Position numbers and translations under genes: made by a program
Source of the DNA: DASUAO01 sp046484625
GTDB taxonomy: Bacteria > Actinomycetota > Acidimicrobiia > IMCC26256 > PALSA-555
DNA: 11,921 nt
Direction: 5' to 3'
Assembly (NCBI GenBank): GCA_046484625.1
Contig: JAWOIO010000017.1
Location: forward strand, 1-11,921
In this document: one piece after another, positions 6,713-11,921 of the stretch
Numbering within the stretch: position 1 is the stretch's first letter
How the letters are laid out: each line of letters starts with the position of its first letter
The notes under the pieces: model-generated
The model's database searches: none
Told to the model about the DNA's origin: nothing
Seen by the model: the letters and a program-made list of their open reading frames with translations, nothing else

Positions 6713-7075
6713 TCATCGGCGCTTGCGCCGCGGTCGGAGCAAGATCCGCAGCGCGAGGAGCGCCAGCGCCCCCGCAGCGACGTAGGTCACGATCTCCCGG
6801 GGTCGGTCGACAGCCGGCTCCCAGCGGACATCACCGTTGTCGACCACGAACGCACCCACCGGTCGCGCATCGAGGCCGAAGCCGAAGCCGGATCCCTCCC
6901 CGATCTCGCCGGTGGGCTGGGTCCCGTTGCCGCCACCCCCGCCTCCGCCGCCGCGCACGGCCGCAGCCGGGATGACGAGGATGCCGTCGCGCTCGATCGG
7001 GTCGCCGTACACCCGCCGGACGGTGATCGCGTCGCGGGCGCCTCCGAGGGTGGCGTGCAGTCGCTCGAGTTCCAT
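6713..7075 (-). CDS. GerW/YtfJ-like protein with C-terminal membrane anchor
   Basis: This 120-residue protein resembles the GerW (YtfJ) family first named from Bacillus spore germination. It has an N-terminal helix and strand ITVRRVYGDPIERDGILVIPAAAV (about 17-40) where the family has its conserved VxGDPI...G..IIP pattern, a run of eight glycines (42-49), GEGSGFGFGLDARPVGAFVV (about 59-78) and VRWEPA (83-88). It then differs from the soluble Bacillus protein in having one hydrophobic helix (95-113) and a basic RPRRKRR end, suggesting a membrane protein with its domain in the cytoplasm or at the membrane face. AAGGAG (7084-7089) lies eight bases before the ATG and overlaps the preceding gene's stop, so translation is probably coupled. 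It is the last gene of the operon. The biochemical role of the family is not known to me. Confidence 0.72.
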   Translation of the reverse strand: MELERLHATLGGARDAITVRRVYGDPIERDGILVIPAAAVRGGGGGGGGNGTQPTGEIGEGSGFGFGLDARPVGAFVVDNGDVRWEPAVDRPREIVTYVAAGALALLALRILLRPRRKRR

Positions 7076-7083
7076 GGTGGCGG

Positions 7084-7089
7084 CTCCTT
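7084..7089 (-). promoter_or_regulatory. Ribosome binding site fixing the GerW-like start
   Basis: AAGGAG on the - strand lies eight bases upstream of the ATG at 7075. It decides between this start and a longer frame that would run back over the SDR gene. It shares a base with the SDR stop codon (7091-7089). Confidence 0.65.
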
Positions 7090-8045
7090 CAAGAGGTGGA
7101 GGCGGTGCCCTTCTGGCGGTATTGCTCTTGCCACTCCTTCGGCGGGGGGTCCGCAGGGCGGGCGCCGGCGCCGAACATGCGGGGGATCTCGGCGGCGAGG
7201 TCGGACGCCGCCCAGCCCCGGTCGGTCCGCTCGGCGACCCGGTCGACGACGAACGTCTGGATGTGCTCGACGATCCCACCCCGCACCTGGAAGCACTGGC
7301 CCGACACCCAGCCGGCCTCGGGCGACGCGAGGTAGCTCACCATCTCGGCGACGTGCGTCGGGTCGGTCGGGTCGAAGTCGGCGTCGAGGCGTGCCGCGTT
7401 GCGCTCGATGCGCCACCCGATCGTCGCGAGCCGCGTCGCGGCCGACGGCATGATGCAGTTCGCGGTCACCCCGTACGGGGCCATCTCGGTCGCGAGCGCT
7501 TCGGTGAATGCGAGCGCACCGGCCTTCGCGGCGACGTAGTTCGACTGCCCCGCGCCGCCATAGAGCAGCAGGCCCGTGGCGGTGTTCACGATCCGTCCGT
7601 AGCCACCGCGGCCGGCCTTGGACTCGGCGCGCCACCACCGACACGCAGGTCCCGACACCGCGAACGTGCCGCGCAGGTGGACGCGGATCACGTCGTCCCA
7701 CTCCTCGGGGGAGAGGTTGAACGCCATGCGGGGCCGCCCGAACCCGGCGTTGTTCACCACGATGTCGATGCGGCCCCATTCGTCGAGCGCCCGCGCGACC
7801 ACCGCCTCGCCACCCTCGATCGAGGAGATGTCGGACCGGTCGGCAACCGCCTCGCCGCCCGCGTCTCGGATCTCGGCGACCACCTCGTCGGCGGGGGTCT
7901 CGCCGGTCTCGCTGCCGTCGGTCGCGACCCCGAGGTCGTTGACGGCCACCTTGGCGCCGTACGCCGCGAGCCGAAGGGCCTCGGCCCGACCGATGCCACG
8001 GCCCGAGCCAGTGACGATCGCGACGCGGCCGTGGAGATCGATCAT
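7089..8045 (-). CDS. SDR-family oxidoreductase, HSD17B4/MFE-2-like
   Basis: This 318-residue NAD(P)-dependent dehydrogenase has the cofactor loop T12-GSGRGIG19, N98-N-A-G101, and Y170-VAA-K174 as catalytic Tyr and Lys. After beta-2 it carries the long VNDLGVATDGSETGETPADEVVAEI segment typical of the dehydrogenase domain of peroxisomal multifunctional enzyme type 2, which oxidises 3-hydroxyacyl-CoAs. The usual active-site Ser, 13 residues before the Tyr, is Thr157, a conservative change. The C-terminus is about 50 residues longer than a plain SDR, with a KEWQEQYRQKG-type tail. It starts two bases after the acyl-CoA ligase stop and precedes the GerW-like gene by 13 bp, so it is clearly part of an operon. 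A 3-hydroxyacyl-CoA or secondary alcohol substrate is inferred from family and neighbours. Confidence 0.9.
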   Translation of the reverse strand: MIDLHGRVAIVTGSGRGIGRAEALRLAAYGAKVAVNDLGVATDGSETGETPADEVVAEIRDAGGEAVADRSDISSIEGGEAVVARALDEWGRIDIVVNNAGFGRPRMAFNLSPEEWDDVIRVHLRGTFAVSGPACRWWRAESKAGRGGYGRIVNTATGLLLYGGAGQSNYVAAKAGALAFTEALATEMAPYGVTANCIMPSAATRLATIGWRIERNAARLDADFDPTDPTHVAEMVSYLASPEAGWVSGQCFQVRGGIVEHIQTFVVDRVAERTDRGWAASDLAAEIPRMFGAGARPADPPPKEWQEQYRQKGTASTS

Positions 8046-8047
8046 GG

Positions 8048-9703
8048 TCAGAGCCTCCCGAGCTGATCCGCACGGTCGCGGGCGGCGAAGCGGGCGTGCA
8101 GGTCGCTGCGGTCGGGGTCGGTCATGACCCGGAGCGGAGCGACCTTGGACTCGCGCCAGTACACCGGGTCGTCGACGACCCAGTGCTCACGGCGCAGGGT
8201 GCGCTTGAGAACCTTCTGGGTCTCCGTCTTGGGCATCTCGGCCGTGATGCGCACGTAGCGGGGCGACCACTTCGTCCCGAGGTCGGATTGCTCGGTGAGA
8301 AACTCGTCGAAGTCCTCGGGGTCGAACGTGGTGCCGGGGCGGAGCTCGATCGCGGCCATCACCTGGTCCCCGACCTCCTCGTCGGGGACGGCGTACACCG
8401 CCGCGAGCACGACGTCGGGATGGCGGGCCAGGATCCGCTCGACCGGCGCGGCCGAGAAGTTCTCGCCGTCGACGCGCAGCCACTCGAAGTCACGTCCGGC
8501 GAAGTAGAAGTAGCCGGCCTCGTCCCGGTACCCGAGGTCGCCCGTCCAGTACCAGCCGTCGCGCACCCGCGCCGCGTTCGCCTCCTCGTTCTTGTAGTAG
8601 CCCTCGAAGAGCGACGCGCCGCCCTTGTTCACGATCTCACCGATCGCCTCCTCGGCGTTGAGGAGATGCCCGTGCTCGTCGAACTCGGCGCGGACGCACT
8701 CCTCGCCGGTCTCGGGATCCACGATCGCGATGCCTTCGCCGCCCATCCCGAGCGCGCCCTTCGGCATGTCGGGTGTTCGGCTGATGTTCGCACCGCCTTC
8801 GGTGGACCCGTACCCGTCGATGACGGGGACTCCGAAGCGCGTCGAGAAGCGCTCGATGTCGAGGTCGGCGGCCTCGTTGCCGAACACGAACTTCAGCGTG
8901 TTCTCGGCATCGTCGGGTCGCTCGGGCGTGGCGAGGATGTAGGAGAGCGGCTTGCCGACGTAGTTGAAGTAGGTGACACCGTGCTCGCGCACGTCGGGGA
9001 GGAACCCCGAGGCCGAGAAGCGGCGCCGCAGCACGGCAGCCGCGCCAGAGATCACCCAGGGTGCGAACGTCGTGATGATCGCGTTCGAGTGGAACAGCGG
9101 CATCACCTGGTACATGACGTCGTCGGGCCCCAGGCCCAGCATCTCGGCCAAGAGCGCGCTCGAGCCCAGCAGCCGTGCCTGCGACATGATGCAGGCCTTG
9201 GGCGCGCCGCTCGTCCCCGAGGTGAAGAGCAGCAGGTAGAGCGAGGCCGGGTCGACCGGCTCGTCGGGCAGGGCCGTGCCCTCGAACGGCGCGAGTGCAT
9301 CGCGGTACCGCTGGGTGTCGACGTCGAGGATGTGGCCTCCCGCGACGCCCAGGTCCAGCCCGTCGAGCAGGTGCACGTGGCGACCCTCGCTCACGATCAT
9401 CTGGCAGTCGGTGTGGGTGATGTCGCGCGCCAGCTCGGCGCCGCGGCGGGTTGGATTGATGCCGACGACGACCGCCTCCACCATCGCGGCGGCACACAGC
9501 CACATCGGGAACTCGGGGATGTTGTCGAAGAGCACGCCGACGTGCGGGGGCTCGCCGGGGGTGAGGTGGTAGCGAAGGTACGCGGCGCGCGCGGCAACGC
9601 CATCGACGAACTCGCCCCAGGTGAGCGTGCTGCCCTCGAAGTGGATCGCGACGTCGTCGCGGGCGGCAGCGCGCCGACGGACGTGCTCGGCGATGCTGCT
9701 CAT
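8048..9703 (-). CDS. AMP-dependent acyl-CoA synthetase (FadD17-like)
   Basis: This 551-residue ligase of the ANL superfamily activates a carboxylic acid with ATP and joins it to CoA. Motifs in order: P-loop T161-SGTSGAP-K169; the acid-pocket region VTYFNYVGKPLSYIL; Y298-GSTEGG; WYWTGDLGYRD; the hinge region GRDFEWLRVDGENFSAAPVE; and the C-terminal PKTETQKVLKRTLR with catalytic-type K497. The NYVGKP, VDGEN and INPTRRGAELARDI segments recall mycobacterial FadD17-type fatty-acid ligases, from memory rather than a search. The ATG at 9703 is chosen because it overlaps the upstream gene's stop in an ATGA. The frame is open further upstream, but there it is antisense-like Arg-rich sequence over a real gene. 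The chain length or ring character of its acid cannot be read from sequence. Confidence 0.95.
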   Translation of the reverse strand: MSSIAEHVRRRAAARDDVAIHFEGSTLTWGEFVDGVAARAAYLRYHLTPGEPPHVGVLFDNIPEFPMWLCAAAMVEAVVVGINPTRRGAELARDITHTDCQMIVSEGRHVHLLDGLDLGVAGGHILDVDTQRYRDALAPFEGTALPDEPVDPASLYLLLFTSGTSGAPKACIMSQARLLGSSALLAEMLGLGPDDVMYQVMPLFHSNAIITTFAPWVISGAAAVLRRRFSASGFLPDVREHGVTYFNYVGKPLSYILATPERPDDAENTLKFVFGNEAADLDIERFSTRFGVPVIDGYGSTEGGANISRTPDMPKGALGMGGEGIAIVDPETGEECVRAEFDEHGHLLNAEEAIGEIVNKGGASLFEGYYKNEEANAARVRDGWYWTGDLGYRDEAGYFYFAGRDFEWLRVDGENFSAAPVERILARHPDVVLAAVYAVPDEEVGDQVMAAIELRPGTTFDPEDFDEFLTEQSDLGTKWSPRYVRITAEMPKTETQKVLKRTLRREHWVVDDPVYWRESKVAPLRVMTDPDRSDLHARFAARDRADQLGRL

Positions 9704-10623
9704 GCCGAGAACGAGAGCGCCAGGCCGGCGCGGGGCCAGTCCATCTCGACGAGGCGCCCCGACGCCGAGAGCGTGACGAACGCGGTCCGCTGGCCGGGTC
9801 CACCGAACGCGACGTTGGTGGTCATCGGCTCGCTGATCGGGACGTACGAGTGGCCCGAGCCGTCGGCCGCGACCACGCACAGGCCCGCGCCGATCGCCGC
9901 GACGACGATGTCGCCGTCGGCTTCGACCGCGAGGGAGTCGAAGTGTCCCTTGGTGGCCTCCACGACCGTGGGCGCGGGGCTCGCGAGGACTCCCGGCGCG
10001 GTCACGTCCCACGCCAGCAGGCGGCCGGTATAGCTCTCGGCCACGTAGACGCGGTCGCCGGCGGGGGAGAGACCGACGCCGTTCGGGCCGGTCAGCCCGC
10101 GCGCGGCCTGCACGATGTGGGAACCGTCGGGCGTGGCATAGAACAGCGACCCGCGATCCGCGGTACGGGGCCGCGTCTTGCCGAAGTCGGTGAACCAGAA
10201 GCCACCGGCGGTGTCGAAGACGATGTCGTTCGGGCCCTGGAACGTGAGGCCGTCACACTCCCGGTAGATCGTCGTGTGCGCGCCGGTTTCGAGGTCGACG
10301 CGGTCGACCCATCCCCCCTGGAAGTCGGGGGGCTCGTTGCTCATCGTCGTCAGGTCGAACGGGATCATCGCCCCGTTGAAGTCGCTCCACACGAAGCCGC
10401 CGTTGTTCACCACGTAGGCGGCGCCGTCGGGACCGATCGCCGCGCCGTTGGGGCCACCGCCGAGGTCGGCGACGATCTCGGCCGTGCCGCCCCCGGCCGG
10501 GACCCGCGAGAGCGTGGCCCGGTGGATCTCCACGACGAGCACCGATCCGTCTTCCATCACCACCGGGCCCTCGGGGAATTCGAGGCCGGTGGCGAGCTCG
10601 CGCGTCTCAGGGTTCTGGGTCAT
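9700..10623 (-). CDS. SMP-30/gluconolactonase-family hydrolase
   Basis: This 307-residue six-bladed beta-propeller is the first gene of the operon. Family members are metal-dependent lactonases or related hydrolases. The four metal-ligand positions known from SMP-30 appear intact by motif: E18 in FPEGP, N132 in GPND, N181 in GPNG and D229 in HFDSLAV. Propeller-like repeats of the form DG..YV, GG.WFTDFG and DRVYVAES are spread along the chain, and there is no signal peptide. GGAGGT (10630-10635) sits six bases before the ATG at 10623, which fixes the start against a longer open frame. The stop overlaps the ligase start by four bases (ATGA), so the two proteins are probably translated together. 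A lactone or ester substrate is inferred; the fold can also do non-hydrolytic jobs. Confidence 0.9.
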   Translation of the reverse strand: MTQNPETRELATGLEFPEGPVVMEDGSVLVVEIHRATLSRVPAGGGTAEIVADLGGGPNGAAIGPDGAAYVVNNGGFVWSDFNGAMIPFDLTTMSNEPPDFQGGWVDRVDLETGAHTTIYRECDGLTFQGPNDIVFDTAGGFWFTDFGKTRPRTADRGSLFYATPDGSHIVQAARGLTGPNGVGLSPAGDRVYVAESYTGRLLAWDVTAPGVLASPAPTVVEATKGHFDSLAVEADGDIVVAAIGAGLCVVAADGSGHSYVPISEPMTTNVAFGGPGQRTAFVTLSASGRLVEMDWPRAGLALSFSA

Positions 10624-10728
10624 CGAGGCACCTCCGAGGGAGTGTCTAGCGCAGAGACCCGCATCCGTGAGCCCCGTCCGGGAGCCGAGCCCGTGGGACG
10701 CGCCCCGCGCGGACGCTACGTTGACGCC
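10624..10728. promoter_or_regulatory. Divergent promoter region, SMP-30 operon/amidohydrolase
   Basis: This 105-bp gap lies between the four-gene operon and the amidohydrolase gene. On the - strand, TAGACA (10643-10648) is a possible -10 box, giving a short leader with GGAGGT. On the + strand, TACGTT (10717-10722) is a -10 box. Neither has a convincing -35 partner, which may indicate activator dependence. No clear palindromic operator is seen. Confidence 0.45.
10717..10722 (+). promoter_or_regulatory. -10 box of a leaderless amidohydrolase transcript
   Basis: TACGTT matches TANNNT and ends six bases before the ATG at 10729, with no Shine-Dalgarno sequence between them. Transcription would start at the start codon. 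The -35 region (around 10694-10699, TGGGAC) is weak. Confidence 0.5.
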
Positions 10729-11919
10729 ATGACCTCCCATGGAGCGCACGACTGGGGCGCCGACTGGGTGATCGACGTCGATGCCCACATCACCGAGCCC
10801 GGCGACCTGTGGTCGAGCCGTCTTCCGGCGAAGTTCCGCGACCGGGGCCCCCAGCTACGACGCGACCCGGAGACCGGGCGCGACGGTTGGCATCTCGGCG
10901 ACAGCACCGCGTTCGCCTCGGTGGGGCACACCGCGGTCGCCGGCTGGCCGGAGCCGTTCCCGGCCTCGCCGCGCAACATGGACGAGGTCCCGGCCGCGGC
11001 GTACGACGCCGACGCCCGGCTCGCGTACCTCGACGAGATCGGCGCCTGGGCCCAGGTGATGTACCCCAACGTCGGGGGCTTCGGCGGGCAGGGCTTCCTC
11101 CGGCTGGAGGATGCCGAGCTCCAGCTCGCGTGCGTGCGGGCCTACAACGACTTCCTCACCGAGTGGTGCGCGACCGACCCGCGGCGGTTGCTCGCGATCA
11201 CCGCAACCCCGTTCTGGGACGTCGACGCGGCGGTCGCCGAGGTCGCGCGGTGCGCCGAGCTCGGGCACCGCGGCGTCCTCTTCACCGGTGAGCCGCACCG
11301 GTTCGGGCTGCCCTACATCGGCGACACGCACTGGGACCCGCTCTGGTCGGTCGCCCAGGAGACCGGCCAGCCCATCAGCTTCCACATCGGCAGCGGCGAC
11401 TTCCTCGGCGACTTCTCGCCGGCGCGGCTGAAGGCACACGGCATGGGGGCGGTGCACGTCTCGACATCGGTGAGTCTCTTCCTCGGCAACGGGATCCAGA
11501 TCGTGGACCTGCTCACGTGCGGGCTCCTCGCTCGGTTCCCCGACCTGAAGTTCGTGTCGGTCGAGAGTGGGATCGGGTTCTTGCCGTTCGTGCTCGAGGC
11601 GCTCGACTACGCGCACGGTCAGTCGTCGATGGCCCGCGACCGTCCGGGCGAAGGGCTGCCGAGCGAGTACTTCCACCGGCAGGTGTACGGCTGCTCGTTC
11701 TTCGAGTCCGACGGGCTCGGGCGCGTCGTGGACGCGATCGGCGCCGACAACCTGCTCTTCGAGACCGACTACCCGCACCCGATCTGCCTCTACGGCAACG
11801 TCCGCGAGGTCATCGAGGCGACGTTCGCCGACCAGCCCGACGCAGTGCGGCGCAAGGTGCTGTGGGAGAACGCGGCCGCGCTCTACCGCGTCGACGCGCC
11901 GGAGCCCGCCAGCGTCTGA
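10729..11919 (+). CDS. Amidohydrolase-2 family metal-dependent hydrolase
   Basis: This 396-residue TIM-barrel hydrolase of the Amidohydro_2 family includes relatives of aminocarboxymuconate-semialdehyde decarboxylase. Members hydrolyse or decarboxylate small ring-derived acids using one divalent metal. The N-terminal metal site reads VID-VD18-A-H20-IT-E23-P, where many relatives have D-x-H or H-x-H. H219 in SFHIGSGD and D347 in ETDYPHP supply the usual later ligands, and VESGIGFLPFVLEAL is the conserved stretch between them. The ATG at 10729 follows a TANNNT box by six bases. The gene is complete, with its TGA ending two bases before the window's right edge. It is divergent from the SMP-30/ligase/SDR operon. 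Its place in the same pathway is inferred, and the substrate is unknown. Confidence 0.9.
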   Translation: MTSHGAHDWGADWVIDVDAHITEPGDLWSSRLPAKFRDRGPQLRRDPETGRDGWHLGDSTAFASVGHTAVAGWPEPFPASPRNMDEVPAAAYDADARLAYLDEIGAWAQVMYPNVGGFGGQGFLRLEDAELQLACVRAYNDFLTEWCATDPRRLLAITATPFWDVDAAVAEVARCAELGHRGVLFTGEPHRFGLPYIGDTHWDPLWSVAQETGQPISFHIGSGDFLGDFSPARLKAHGMGAVHVSTSVSLFLGNGIQIVDLLTCGLLARFPDLKFVSVESGIGFLPFVLEALDYAHGQSSMARDRPGEGLPSEYFHRQVYGCSFFESDGLGRVVDAIGADNLLFETDYPHPICLYGNVREVIEATFADQPDAVRRKVLWENAAALYRVDAPEPASV

Positions 11920-11921
11920 AC

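Noticed and set aside
6936..6965. C/G-rich triplet run that looks like a microsatellite
   Set aside because: It is explained by the eight-glycine stretch of the GerW-like protein. Length variation is possible but not visible from one sequence.
7089..8045. Possible mycofactocin-dependent SDR
   Set aside because: The inserted segment after beta-2 fits MFE-2/HSD17B4-type dehydrogenases better, and no mycofactocin biosynthesis gene is present in the window.
9704..10012. N-terminal extension of the acyl-CoA ligase frame
   Set aside because: It lies over the SMP-30 gene and encodes low-complexity Arg/Gly sequence. The ATGA overlap at 9700-9703 gives a normal ligase start.
8096..10033. Long + strand open frame opposite the acyl-CoA ligase and SMP-30 genes
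   Set aside because: It spans two real antisense genes and their junction, has no family motif, and is explained by GC-rich codon bias.

Overview
The window is very GC-rich and densely coding (about 94% or more by eye). Codons end almost always in G or C, and there is no gene-free stretch over about 105 bp. A DUF222/HNH protein, a soluble P450, a FadD17-like ligase and TANNNT boxes placed directly in front of start codons all point to a high-GC actinomycete. An Acidimicrobiia-type or mycobacteria-like lineage is my best guess from gene content. No rRNA, tRNA, CRISPR, insertion sequence or phage gene is visible.

Layout. (1) 1-1976, + strand: the 3' part of a short-chain dehydrogenase whose catalytic Tyr and Lys are replaced, then a five-helix membrane protein of unknown function, then a GNAT acetyltransferase with less GC-biased codons than its neighbours. 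(2) 2027-3211, + strand: a DUF222/HNH endonuclease-like protein with its own promoter and an apparently leaderless start. (3) 3230-5266, - strand: a 678-residue Old Yellow Enzyme/2,4-dienoyl-CoA reductase type flavoprotein, with one iron-sulfur cysteine missing. It is divergent from (4), a cytochrome P450 at 5347-6612, + strand. (5) 10623-6713, - strand: a tight four-gene operon encoding an SMP-30/gluconolactonase-family hydrolase, an acyl-CoA ligase, a 17beta-HSD4-like short-chain dehydrogenase and a membrane-anchored GerW/YtfJ-family protein. (6) 10729-11919, + strand: an amidohydrolase-2 family metal hydrolase, divergent from the operon and also apparently leaderless.

How the genes may work together (inference). 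P450 oxidation, flavin-dependent reduction of a conjugated double bond, ring or lactone hydrolysis (SMP-30 and amidohydrolase enzymes), CoA activation and 3-hydroxyacyl-CoA-type dehydrogenation together look like CoA-dependent catabolism of a hydrophobic carboxylic acid, for example a terpenoid, steroid side chain or alicyclic compound. The substrate cannot be read from the sequence, and no transcription factor or transporter is present in the window.

The points most worth a second look are: a strongly coding-like but start-less stretch at 6613-6712 on the - strand; the Cys-to-Ile change in the flavoprotein's Fe-S motif together with loss of its second GxGxxG; the GerW-like protein inside a lipid-type operon; and the FxxxR dehydrogenase at the left edge.
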